14,429 nucleotides of DNA from Candidatus Aminicenantes bacterium UBA4820 (lineage in GTDB: Bacteria; Acidobacteriota; UBA4820), in contig DHFQ01000145.1 of NCBI GenBank assembly GCA_002402325.1, forward strand, positions 1 to 14,429, given 5' to 3'. Of this stretch, positions 6,898 through 14,429 are shown one piece after another. The notes beneath the pieces are model-generated. The model did not search any database, was not told the DNA's origin, and worked only from the letters and a program-made list of their open reading frames with translations. How positions within the stretch are numbered: the stretch's first letter is position 1; the number at the start of each line of letters is the position of its first letter. Made by a program: the position numbers and the translations under genes.

Positions 6898-9800
6898 GTG
6901 AATCCTGTTTTCAGAAAAATTGTGGAAGAGATACATAAAAAAAATTTGCCCCTATCAGGGAAATCTGCCCCTTTTGCAATTGCGGGAAAAATTTTAAATG
7001 AAGAGAAGGGGAACATATTTTTAACGCATAGTGAGAATCTGGCTAAGGAACTTTCAGAAAAAGTAGAAACAATTTTAGGAAGAAAAGATAAAATTGTTTT
7101 TTTCCCAAATTTGATTGATGATGTTTATGGCTCACTTCCTCCCCACTTTTCAAATGTCCTTCAAAGGGCGAATGGGCTTTCAAAAATACTCTTTTCAAAA
7201 AATTACTCCTTAATTTTGTCCCCTATTGCTTTGCTTTTTAAAGTTCCAAAAAGGGGGTTTTATGAAAGATACCATCTTGTCTTTGAAAAGGGGAGAAGTT
7301 ATTCCTTGCTTGATTTAAAGGTTACTTTATGGGAGATGGGATATAAAAAGGTTGAACTTGTAGAGGGAATTGGTGAATACTCCATTAGAGGCAGTCTGAT
7401 TGACATTTTTCCTCCCGATATTGATTTCGGGTTAAGGGTTGAATTTTTTGGGGATGAGATTGAGGAAATAAGATTTTTTGACCCTTTGAACCAGAGGTCT
7501 CTTTCATCAACAGAGGAGAGTTTTACCATTTCTCCTTTAACTGAAGTGATAAGGAATGAAGAACTAATATCATCCTTAAAGAAAGAACTTCAAAATTGTA
7601 AGGAGTTTGGTGAAATAAGGCTTGAGCAGTTGCTAACAACCGGTTCTTATAAAACTATGGAGGTTGAAGCAAGGTTTGACAAAAACTTCTTTTATTCACT
7701 TCCCCAATTTATGGATCTCAAGAGTATAACCCCTCTCAAAAGTGGAATGAAGGAATTTGTCTCAAGTTTGAGAGAGGGACTTAATGAACAATTTAAAGAA
7801 AGTTCAAAGCCCTCATTTTTGGAACCACAGAACATTTTTTCAGAATCCACATACATCGAAGAATCATTTAAGCAGCAAGAAGATGAATTAACGGATTCGG
7901 TAGAACAACTTTCTTTGATTCCTGCAAGGATTTCAGAAAACATTTCAATCCTTAGAAATAGAGTAAAGGAGGGATTTAGAATTGTTTTTGCAATGAATAG
8001 TGAGGGAACTTCACACAGAGTAAGGGAGATTTTCTCAAAAGAGGGGGAAACTTCGCTATTTTCATCGGAATTCCCTCAAGACTTTCCTGAAGGTTTTTAC
8101 TTTCTAATCGCCCCAAAAGTTGATTCCATCATTTTTCCGGAAGAGAGATGGATTATCGTCTCCGAAAACGATTTTTTGGGTAAAATTAGTTATGAAGTTG
8201 AAAAAGCAGTCAGGAAAAGGGAGATTTTTTTTGAAGGTTTGAGAGATTTAAAGGTTGGCGATTTTGTCGTCCATTCAGAACACGGGATAGGGATTTACAA
8301 AGGGATTCAAACGATAAAAAGAGGTGAAGTTGAGGAGGATTTCCTCTCTATTGAATATGCAAACGACGATAAACTTCTTTTGCCAATGGAAAGAATGGAT
8401 TTAATCCAAAAATATAAGGGTTCAGAAGGATTTAAACCGCCACTTGACAAACTTGGAACTCTCTCATTTCAAAAAAGAAAAGATAAAGCAAAAAAGGCAA
8501 CAAAGGATATAGCGGAGGAACTCTTAAAAATTTATGCAAAAAGAAAAACTTCAGAGGGCGTACCTCTATTTAAGGATGAAACACTTGAGGAGGATTTTGC
8601 AAAATCTTTTCCTTATGAACTAACTCCTGACCAGAAAAAAACTCTTGAAGAGGTCTACAAAGACCTTGAATCCTCAACTCCTGCGGATAGGGTTATCTGT
8701 GGTGATGTGGGTTTTGGAAAGACAGAAATTGCACTGAGAGCAGCATTTAGAGTTGCCAATTCAGGGAAACAGGTTGCTATTCTTTGTCCCACCACTGTCC
8801 TTGCCCTTCAACATTACGAAACATTTAAAGAGAGATTCTCTCTTTTTCCCATCTCAGTTGAAATGTTATCAAGGTTTGTTCCAAAAAAAGTGCAAAAAGA
8901 AATAGTGATTAAATTGAAGACAAACGAGGTGAACATCTTGATTGGAACACACAGAATTCTCTCAAAGGATGTTGAATTCTCAAATTTAGGGCTTTTAATA
9001 ATTGATGAAGAGCAAAGGTTCGGAGTTTTGCATAAGGAGAAAATAAAAAAGAAGCATCCCGATGTCCACATTTTAGCCCTCTCTGCAACGCCAATTCCAA
9101 GAACACTGCAAATGGGGTTGTCAACCATTCTTGATATGTCCTTAATTGAGACTCCACCAAAAGATAGGTTGAGCATAGATACAACCCTCTCTTTTTACGA
9201 TGAAGATCTTATTAAATCCGCTATAAAAAATGAGTTAAAAAGGGGAGGACAGGTTTTTTATCTTTACAACAGGGTTGAAGATATTGAAAATAAGGCGAAT
9301 AAATTAAAATCAATCATTGATGAAGGAAGAATAATTATAGCCCACGGCCAGCTTGAGGAGAGAGAACTTGAGAAAAGAATGGTTGACTTTTATCACCACA
9401 AAGGAGACATACTTTTAACCACGACGATAATTGAAAACGGTGTTGATATTCCCTCTGCAAACACATTGATAGTTGAAAATGCCCACAGGTTTGGACTCTC
9501 CCAGCTTTATCAGATCAGGGGAAGAATTGGAAGGAGTAGCACACCTGCTTATGCCCACCTTCTAATTCCTCCAAAAGGAGAAATATCGAAGGATGCCCTC
9601 GAAAAACTCAGAACGCTTGAGGAGTTTAGCGAATTGGGTTCAGGGTTCAGGGTTGCAGCAATTGACCTTGAATTGAGAGGTGCTGGAAATCTCCTTGGAA
9701 AGGAGCAATCCGGAAATATTGATTCAATTGGTTTTGACCTCTATATGAGGCTTCTTGAGGAGAGCGTAATGGAGTTGAAAGGAATTGAGAGAAAGGAACC

Positions 9801-10236
9801 ATTCAGAAGTGAAATTCTTTTGAGAACTGATGTCTCAATTCCAAAAAGTTATATTGAAAACGATGACACAAGGCTTTCAATTTATAGAGAACTGTCGGTT
9901 GCAAGAGATGAAAAGGAGGTGGAACAGGTCAAAAATGAAATGGTTGATAGATTTGGGAATCCTCCCAAGAATGTTGAAAATCTAATAGATGCAACAAAAT
10001 TGAAACTACTTTTAGAAAATCATTTTATCAAAAGGATACAGGAAACCCAAAATAGTGTTATTATTTCTTTTGGTGAAAATAGCGACATTGAAGTTGTTTT
10101 AAAGTTGCTAAATAAAAGAAAAGGGGTAAGGATGGATGGAAGTTATAAACTTTTAATCCCTCTTGAGAAACAGGAGAGGTCGCTCCATTTTTTAAAAAGC
10201 CTCTTTTCAAAAGTTAGAATTGGTGGTAAAAATTAA
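6898..10236 (+). CDS. mfd: Transcription-repair coupling factor Mfd (TRCF)
   Basis: ATP-driven DNA translocase that removes RNA polymerase stalled at lesions and recruits UvrA for excision repair. 1112 residues, close to the family norm of about 1150. N-terminal UvrB-like module at about 1-330; RNA-polymerase-interacting CarD-like domain from about 449 (DLKVGDFVVHSEHGIGIYKG) to 515; superfamily 2 motor with Walker A GDVGFGKT at 602-609, DEEQ at 703-706, SATPIPRT at 729-736, QIRGRIGR at 872-879 and the translocation segment with ELRGAGNLLG; C-terminal TRCF regulatory domain at about 970-1075 with the YRELSVARDE region. The start is GTG at 6898, two bases after rfaE2; only weak ribosome-site bases (AGGT) lie before it. 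No key motif is missing. QIRGRIGR replaces the commoner QLRGRVGR, a conservative change. Confidence 0.97.
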   Translation: MNPVFRKIVEEIHKKNLPLSGKSAPFAIAGKILNEEKGNIFLTHSENLAKELSEKVETILGRKDKIVFFPNLIDDVYGSLPPHFSNVLQRANGLSKILFSKNYSLILSPIALLFKVPKRGFYERYHLVFEKGRSYSLLDLKVTLWEMGYKKVELVEGIGEYSIRGSLIDIFPPDIDFGLRVEFFGDEIEEIRFFDPLNQRSLSSTEESFTISPLTEVIRNEELISSLKKELQNCKEFGEIRLEQLLTTGSYKTMEVEARFDKNFFYSLPQFMDLKSITPLKSGMKEFVSSLREGLNEQFKESSKPSFLEPQNIFSESTYIEESFKQQEDELTDSVEQLSLIPARISENISILRNRVKEGFRIVFAMNSEGTSHRVREIFSKEGETSLFSSEFPQDFPEGFYFLIAPKVDSIIFPEERWIIVSENDFLGKISYEVEKAVRKREIFFEGLRDLKVGDFVVHSEHGIGIYKGIQTIKRGEVEEDFLSIEYANDDKLLLPMERMDLIQKYKGSEGFKPPLDKLGTLSFQKRKDKAKKATKDIAEELLKIYAKRKTSEGVPLFKDETLEEDFAKSFPYELTPDQKKTLEEVYKDLESSTPADRVICGDVGFGKTEIALRAAFRVANSGKQVAILCPTTVLALQHYETFKERFSLFPISVEMLSRFVPKKVQKEIVIKLKTNEVNILIGTHRILSKDVEFSNLGLLIIDEEQRFGVLHKEKIKKKHPDVHILALSATPIPRTLQMGLSTILDMSLIETPPKDRLSIDTTLSFYDEDLIKSAIKNELKRGGQVFYLYNRVEDIENKANKLKSIIDEGRIIIAHGQLEERELEKRMVDFYHHKGDILLTTTIIENGVDIPSANTLIVENAHRFGLSQLYQIRGRIGRSSTPAYAHLLIPPKGEISKDALEKLRTLEEFSELGSGFRVAAIDLELRGAGNLLGKEQSGNIDSIGFDLYMRLLEESVMELKGIERKEPFRSEILLRTDVSIPKSYIENDDTRLSIYRELSVARDEKEVEQVKNEMVDRFGNPPKNVENLIDATKLKLLLENHFIKRIQETQNSVIISFGENSDIEVVLKLLNKRKGVRMDGSYKLLIPLEKQERSLHFLKSLFSKVRIGGKN

Positions 10237-10240
10237 ACTT

Positions 10241-11083
10241 ATGAAGAAGATTTCTGTTTTTTTATTTCTGATTCCTATTTTCCTTTTTTGTGGCTGTTCA
10301 AAAAAGCCCGATGAGAAAAAGGAGACGATTGCCATTGTTGGTTCCTTTGTCATCACAAAAGAGGATCTGATGAATGAAATAAAGCATCTTAATGAAGATT
10401 TAAAGGATGATGAAATTCTAAGCGAACTATTTGATTCTCTAATTGAAAAGGCATTGATTTTAAACAAATTTCTTGACAAAAAAGAGAAAGAAAGATTTTT
10501 GACCTTAAAAGAATTTGGAGATTTGGATAAAATAAATGAAACCGCTCAGATTGTCCTTGAAAGAGAGGTCTATTCAAAGATTGATATCTCCTCAGATGAA
10601 GTTGAAAATTATTACAAAGAGCATATACAAAATTTTACTAAAGGCGAGGGTTTTCTCGTTAGGCAGATGACGATTCAGGGTGAAAAACTAAAGGAAGAGG
10701 CTTCAAAACTTCTTGAGCAGGGTTACAGTTTTGAAGAGGTTGCTATTTTATACTCAATTTCTCCAGAAAAGGGAAAGTTGCAATATTTTGAAAAATCTGA
10801 GTTACCAGAATACCTTCTTCCAATCTTAAACAATTTAAAAAAGGGGGAAGTGTCAAAACCAATTGAAATATCAGAAGATACATATCAGATCATAAGACTT
10901 GAAAGTAAAGAAAAAAATTATGTTCTTCCTATCGATATGGTAAGACAAATAATCAGGCTTGAGCTTTCAGATGAAAAAGGGGAAAAGTTGAAAGAAGAAT
11001 TTATAAACTCCCTGAAAAAGCAGTATAATATAAAGATGTTTCCACAGAATTTGTGGTTTAACTATATGAAGGAGACGAGATGA
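10241..11083 (+). CDS. Parvulin-like (PpiC/SurA-related) lipoprotein, divergent
   Basis: 280 residues from ATG 10241. I chose this ATG because it gives a compact lipoprotein signal (KK start, Phe/Leu core, then CGC, lipidation at Cys19); TTG 10220 or GTG 10223 would add up to seven residues within the end of mfd, and none of the starts has a strong ribosome site. After the signal come a SurA_N-like helical region (about 30-130) opening with AIVGSFVITKEDL, as in SurA and PrsA, then a parvulin-like segment at 138-224 with VRQMTI, the helix SFEEVAILYS, KKGEVSKPIE and YQIIRLE. The usual GGDLGW loop is replaced by GKLQYF, so prolyl isomerase activity is doubtful and a chaperone role is likelier. 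The last four bases overlap the next gene, pairing the two as an envelope folding unit. Confidence 0.82.
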   Translation: MKKISVFLFLIPIFLFCGCSKKPDEKKETIAIVGSFVITKEDLMNEIKHLNEDLKDDEILSELFDSLIEKALILNKFLDKKEKERFLTLKEFGDLDKINETAQIVLEREVYSKIDISSDEVENYYKEHIQNFTKGEGFLVRQMTIQGEKLKEEASKLLEQGYSFEEVAILYSISPEKGKLQYFEKSELPEYLLPILNNLKKGEVSKPIEISEDTYQIIRLESKEKNYVLPIDMVRQIIRLELSDEKGEKLKEEFINSLKKQYNIKMFPQNLWFNYMKETR

Positions 11084-12030
11084 GAAAGTTTTTTGTTTTG
11101 ATGATTGTTTTGCTATTAACAGTTCCTTTTGTTTCAAAAATAATTGATGAGATTGTGGTTAAAGTCAACGATTCTGTTATAACTAAGGCTGAATATGAAA
11201 AGAGACTTAATCAAACAATTGAGGGTTTTAAAAGAGAGTACAAGGGACCTGATTTTGATGAAAAATTGAAAGATATTCCGCAAAGGCTTTTAAAACAGAT
11301 GACTGAAGAACTTCTTTTAATTGAAAAGGCTAAGCAACTTTATCAGGTTGATATGATAGTGAAGATGCAGGTTGAAAACTTTATGAAAGAAAACTCAATT
11401 AAAGATGAGGCAGAACTTGAAAAACTTTTGAAGAAAGAAGGGCTTACTCTTGAGGAGTTTAAAAGACAGGTGCAGTTGATTTATGTTCCCGAATTTATGA
11501 AAAGCAGGGAGATAAGGTCAAAAATAAGCCTCACCCCGCAGGAAATTGAGGATTACTACAACAACAACAAGGAAAAACTTCAAGGGAAACCGCAGGTTCA
11601 TCTTTTAGAGATACTTCTCACAAAAGATAAATACAATGAAGAGAGCGCCAAACAGGCATACAGCGATATTCTCATTATGCTCGCTCAGGGGAAGAGTTTT
11701 CAGGATGTTGCAAAATTATACTCACTTGGATATTCAAGAAATAGTGGCGGTGATGCGGGTTGGTATTCCCCTGAGGACCTTTCAAAAGAGATTAAAGACG
11801 CAGTTTTTGGTATGAAGGAGGGACAGGTCTCACCTCTCATTGAGACAAAGCAAGGCTATTACATTTTCAAAATTGCAGAAAAAAAAGAGCCGAAAATACC
11901 AACTTTTGATGAAGCAAGAGACTTTGTCATTGAAATGATCAAAGAAGAAAAGTTTGATGAAAGTTACAAAAGTTACATAGATCAGTTGAAGAAAGAAAAC
12001 TATGTTAGAATCAACCCGAAATATGTGTAA
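11080..12030 (+). CDS. SurA-like periplasmic peptidyl-prolyl isomerase/chaperone
   Basis: 316 residues. A basic start and hydrophobic stretch (residues 2-18) direct export; the cleavage site is unclear, so an N-terminal membrane anchor is possible. SurA_N chaperone region at about 22-150, starting with the family pattern DEIVVKVNDSVIT at 23-35. A single parvulin domain at 172-268 with VHLLEILL, the helix KSFQDVAKLYS, the conserved GGDAGWYSPEDL loop at 223-234, VFGMKEGQVSPLIETKQGYYIFKI, and a C-terminal helical tail. Escherichia coli SurA has two parvulin domains and about 430 residues; the one-domain form is common in other phyla. Family members escort outer-membrane proteins through the periplasm. 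It overlaps the lipoprotein gene by four bases (ATGA) and ends the plus-strand run, facing the convergent beta-helix gene 56 bases away. Confidence 0.9.
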   Translation: MRKFFVLMIVLLLTVPFVSKIIDEIVVKVNDSVITKAEYEKRLNQTIEGFKREYKGPDFDEKLKDIPQRLLKQMTEELLLIEKAKQLYQVDMIVKMQVENFMKENSIKDEAELEKLLKKEGLTLEEFKRQVQLIYVPEFMKSREIRSKISLTPQEIEDYYNNNKEKLQGKPQVHLLEILLTKDKYNEESAKQAYSDILIMLAQGKSFQDVAKLYSLGYSRNSGGDAGWYSPEDLSKEIKDAVFGMKEGQVSPLIETKQGYYIFKIAEKKEPKIPTFDEARDFVIEMIKEEKFDESYKSYIDQLKKENYVRINPKYV

Positions 12031-12086
12031 ATGAATAGAAGACAAAACGAACTTCAGGCGATTTGATATTTAAAAATGCTTACTTT
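12031..12086. other. Convergent gap between surA-like and beta-helix genes
   Basis: Two convergent genes end here, where a bidirectional terminator would be expected. The only inverted pair is GAAG/CTTC at about 12039-12056, a four-base stem with a ten-base loop and no strong U tract. No convincing intrinsic terminator is visible, so Rho or another mode may end transcription. Confidence 0.5.
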
Positions 12087-14351
12087 CTATCTCGTGTAGT
12101 AATAAGGCTCTGAAACACCTCCGTCGCCATTTTCGACCGTTATTGCCACACTTTGTCCTTTTGGAACCATCTGTTTCAATTGCGTTCCACCTTTTGCAAC
12201 AACTCTATTTTCACTTTTATAAACAGTAGAGGGAACATCAATTCCATCTATTTTTATCTTGCAGTCAGAATGAAAATTTCCCCCCGTAATTATTAACCTG
12301 AATGGGCTTCCTTTTTTGGTAACTCCTCCAATTGACGGTGGAGTTACTGGAGGTGCGGAAGAAATGGCTATCTGTCCCATTTTTTGACAATTCACATTGT
12401 CAATAGATGCTGTAAATGTCCAGTTGAATTTTCCCTCTGAAGTGTAAGTATGTAGAGGATTTTGTTCGCTTGAATTTTGACTTCCATCACCAAAATCCCA
12501 GTTAAAAGTTAAATTTCCTGAACAGGATGAAGAAGGCGTTGCGGTTGAAGAAAAATTTACGGGAATGTTTGGTTCTGAGGAGGTTGGAACGGTTGCAAAA
12601 CAGGAAAGAGAGCAGACAGAAGTTCCCTGATATTCATAGGCACCTAAATCGGGAGGATTGCTTCTTCCTACTCCTTCAATATCCGTTGAAGGAACTATTC
12701 CATCTAAACTTCCTATCGCAAGCCCTTTATCTATTGCCGGGCTTCCTGAAGTCAAATGTCCGTCAAACTGGCTTATCGTCCCATTTTCAATAAGGGGGTT
12801 CTGCTGAATATTTGATGAGCCAAGCCCAAGATTGTCATAAATATAGCAGTCATAAATAATGTTGTTGTCAATTGTTTCTGACCTTGTAAATTGGTATGGG
12901 TCTCCATCTCCTATGAAATCAGATTTTCTTTCATAATCAAGATAGACAACCTGATACCCATAAAAGATGTCGTTGAAAATATGGACTCTCTCACTCCCAT
13001 CACAGGCAGGCTGATCAGGGAAATCAAGGTTATTACACTGAAGTTCCGCTGTTGCCCACCCTTCGCTTCCTATTGTGCTGTTTATTATGTAAGATTTCTT
13101 TCCCCTCGGAAGATTTATTGATAAGGATGCACCGCCCGCTCTACAGTTGTCTCCACTGTCAAGCGCTCCCATATATTGTCCAAAAGGTTTGTTATAAAAA
13201 AAACTACAATCACTAATTGCAAGACAATTTATGAGTTGCGATTCCCCTCCTATTTTTAGTTGGTTTCCAGCATTTCCATATCCCTTACACCTTTCAAGTC
13301 TTACGAAGGAATCGGGGTGATCTACGCCCACATAAAGAAGGTCAAGACCGTCAGAGACATTGTATCTGAATGTGCAATCCTCAAGATACCAATTCCCTCC
13401 TGACCTTGCCATTCCAACGCCGTCTCCATATCCGCCACAGGTGTTCTGTCCCCAACAAAATGATGGTTGTTTTGAAGGATATTGTTCAGGACATCCACTC
13501 CACTCAACTAAAAGATTTTTGAGGTTAATGTTTCCGGAAAATGAACTTCCTTCCCCAATATCGCCGTCCCATCCTGCAAAACCGTTTCCTGACAAAATGA
13601 CATTTTCCATAGTTAAATTATTAATTCCTCCCGCATGGATCCCTTCCATTGCAAGACCGTGAATATAAAGATTTTTCAAAACCAAATTCGAACTATTAGG
13701 TGCTTCAATTCCATTATCAGCATAATCGCCATAAGGGTAATTATCCCTCTGACAGGCAACTGTTGAATTGCAGTGATAGGAGGCACAACTTGAATGGTCT
13801 GTAAGTTCAAGGCAGTTTATTTCAACATTTGAAGAATTAGTGAGGTCAATTATTGAAATTGCCCTCTCTGCTCCCCACAATTCTGGTGCAGTTATGCAGT
13901 TTCCATCGTAACCCTCACCAACAATCCTCGTTGGGTGAGAAGAATCAGGACCACCCGGAAGAGGTGGAAGGTGGCAATCCCATGTGTAATCTGAAGAGCA
14001 TAGAGTTGTTGGAAGTTCTCCACCTCCATACCCCATTTTGTAACTTCCCTGATGTATGAAAAGTGTATCCCCACCTTTTAAAATCCAGTTTCCATCCTGA
14101 TTTATTGCATAAAATGGGTGAGACCAAGCACAGGGTTGGTTTTCTCCACTTCCGGGATAGGGTGAATCAACAACCCCCGTGCATTGAGAAGATGTGCCTC
14201 CATCTGGTCTAACATAGTAGATTTGATTACTTAAAAGACTTGTCTCGTTACACTTTCCTTCTACACTCTGACATAAAAGAGGTATTGAGAAAAACAATCC
14301 AAAAAGACAAAAAATAAATGTAACTTGAAATGAAAATTTACTACTAACCAT
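12087..14351 (-). CDS. Secreted cysteine-rich right-handed beta-helix protein with PKD and IPT/TIG domains
   Basis: 754 residues, complete. Signal peptide at about 1-28. Then a tract IYYVRPDGG at 44-52 and KGGDTLFIHQGSY at 92-104, the usual opening of parallel beta-helix proteins (pectate-lyase-like fold), followed by helix coils with repeating NxxxxN/GI patterns to about 525. Residues 535-574 (SGSPAIDKG ... DIEGVGR ... PDLGAYEY) match the motif seen in choice-of-anchor Q proteins. A PKD domain follows (about 585-665, WDFGDG at 618-623) and an IPT/TIG-like domain (about 671-754). The mature part has 26 cysteines, far more than any other protein here, pointing to disulfides. Role unknown; the fold suits polysaccharide binding or cleavage or surface attachment, but I see no catalytic set I can name. 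The ATG has GGAGGT 5 bases upstream and a good promoter. It is monocistronic as far as visible. Confidence 0.88.
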   Translation of the reverse strand: MVSSKFSFQVTFIFCLFGLFFSIPLLCQSVEGKCNETSLLSNQIYYVRPDGGTSSQCTGVVDSPYPGSGENQPCAWSHPFYAINQDGNWILKGGDTLFIHQGSYKMGYGGGELPTTLCSSDYTWDCHLPPLPGGPDSSHPTRIVGEGYDGNCITAPELWGAERAISIIDLTNSSNVEINCLELTDHSSCASYHCNSTVACQRDNYPYGDYADNGIEAPNSSNLVLKNLYIHGLAMEGIHAGGINNLTMENVILSGNGFAGWDGDIGEGSSFSGNINLKNLLVEWSGCPEQYPSKQPSFCWGQNTCGGYGDGVGMARSGGNWYLEDCTFRYNVSDGLDLLYVGVDHPDSFVRLERCKGYGNAGNQLKIGGESQLINCLAISDCSFFYNKPFGQYMGALDSGDNCRAGGASLSINLPRGKKSYIINSTIGSEGWATAELQCNNLDFPDQPACDGSERVHIFNDIFYGYQVVYLDYERKSDFIGDGDPYQFTRSETIDNNIIYDCYIYDNLGLGSSNIQQNPLIENGTISQFDGHLTSGSPAIDKGLAIGSLDGIVPSTDIEGVGRSNPPDLGAYEYQGTSVCSLSCFATVPTSSEPNIPVNFSSTATPSSSCSGNLTFNWDFGDGSQNSSEQNPLHTYTSEGKFNWTFTASIDNVNCQKMGQIAISSAPPVTPPSIGGVTKKGSPFRLIITGGNFHSDCKIKIDGIDVPSTVYKSENRVVAKGGTQLKQMVPKGQSVAITVENGDGGVSEPYYYTR

Positions 14352-14374
14352 TTAGCACCTCCATAAAAACATCC

Positions 14375-14422
14375 AACGATTAAAATTTTAGTTAAAAATT
14401 CTTTTTTTGTCAACAAATCGTT
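14375..14422. repeat. 7-bp inverted repeat bracketing the beta-helix promoter
   Basis: AACGATT at 14375-14381 and its exact reverse complement AATCGTT at 14416-14422 lie on either side of the promoter: one at the predicted start of transcription, one just upstream of the -35. Arm centres are 41 bases apart, close to four helical turns. It may be a pair of operator half sites, or chance in AT-rich DNA. Confidence 0.35.
14385..14413 (-). promoter_or_regulatory. Sigma70-type promoter of the beta-helix gene
   Basis: On the minus strand a perfect TTGACA (14413-14408) is followed after exactly 17 bases by TAAAAT (14390-14385). The predicted start is near 14378, giving a leader of about 27 bases that includes the ribosome site GGAGGT at 14362-14357. 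This is the best promoter match in the window. Confidence 0.8.
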
Positions 14423-14429
14423 CAATCCC

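Noticed and set aside
8814..9176. 120-codon open frame on the minus strand
   Set aside because: It lies wholly inside the helicase core of mfd, has no ribosome site and its protein shows no recognisable pattern; mfd motifs explain the sequence.
10220..10240. Upstream TTG/GTG starts for the parvulin-like lipoprotein
   Set aside because: They would overlap the end of mfd and lengthen the signal with a hydrophobic-basic mixture; ATG 10241 gives a cleaner lipoprotein signal, although the ribosome site is weak for all choices.
12036..12060. GAAG/CTTC inverted pair as a bidirectional terminator
   Set aside because: A four-base stem with a ten-base loop and no clear U tract on either strand is too weak.
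13360..13662. 100-codon plus-strand frame opposite the beta-helix gene
   Set aside because: Proline- and serine-rich shadow of the antisense strand without ribosome site or known motifs.
1..14429. CRISPR array, tRNA/rRNA genes, insertion sequence or prophage
   Set aside because: No regularly spaced repeats, cloverleaf arms, conserved rRNA segments, transposase or integrase motifs were seen; coding density leaves gaps of at most 106 bases.

Overview
The window is AT-rich, with long A and T runs, and is almost fully coding: the four gaps are 56 to 106 bases. It looks like a bacterial chromosome from a low-GC organism with an outer membrane. The signs are a heptose-nucleotide enzyme for LPS, a SurA-like chaperone, three probable lipoproteins, and Mfd. 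No marker here fixes the phylum. The order mfd followed by parvulin chaperones recalls Deltaproteobacteria and Acidobacteria, but that is only an impression. I see no tRNA, rRNA, CRISPR array, insertion sequence or phage gene.

Layout. Bases 1-992, minus strand: the N-terminal part of a secreted M16 zinc protease that runs off the left edge. From 1099 to 12030 there is one long plus-strand run: anmK (anhydro-N-acetylmuramic acid kinase), a family-5 peptide-type solute-binding lipoprotein, an 89-base gap with a possible internal promoter, a minimal Nfu iron-sulfur scaffold, a radical SAM enzyme with unusual cysteine spacing, a LivK-type binding lipoprotein, rfaE2 (heptose-1-phosphate adenylyltransferase), mfd, a parvulin-like lipoprotein and a SurA-like periplasmic foldase. 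Genes in this run overlap by 4 or 26 bases or lie 2 to 8 bases apart, except at the 89-base gap, so it is probably one or two operons. Bases 12087-14351, minus strand: a large cysteine-rich secreted protein (beta-helix, PKD, IPT/TIG) with its own good sigma70-type promoter at the right edge.

How they may work together. Most genes serve the envelope: murein-sugar recycling (AnmK, perhaps with the adjacent peptide-binding lipoprotein), LPS core heptose supply (RfaE2), outer-membrane protein folding (two parvulin-family proteins) and surface or secreted proteins (M16 protease, beta-helix protein). Mfd is a housekeeping repair gene inside the series. The least explained part is 3897-6453: Nfu, a radical SAM enzyme with CX10CX2C in place of CX3CX2C, and an overlapping solute-binding lipoprotein with no permease in view. 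That trio is the best candidate here for an undescribed system; its substrate cannot be read from sequence.
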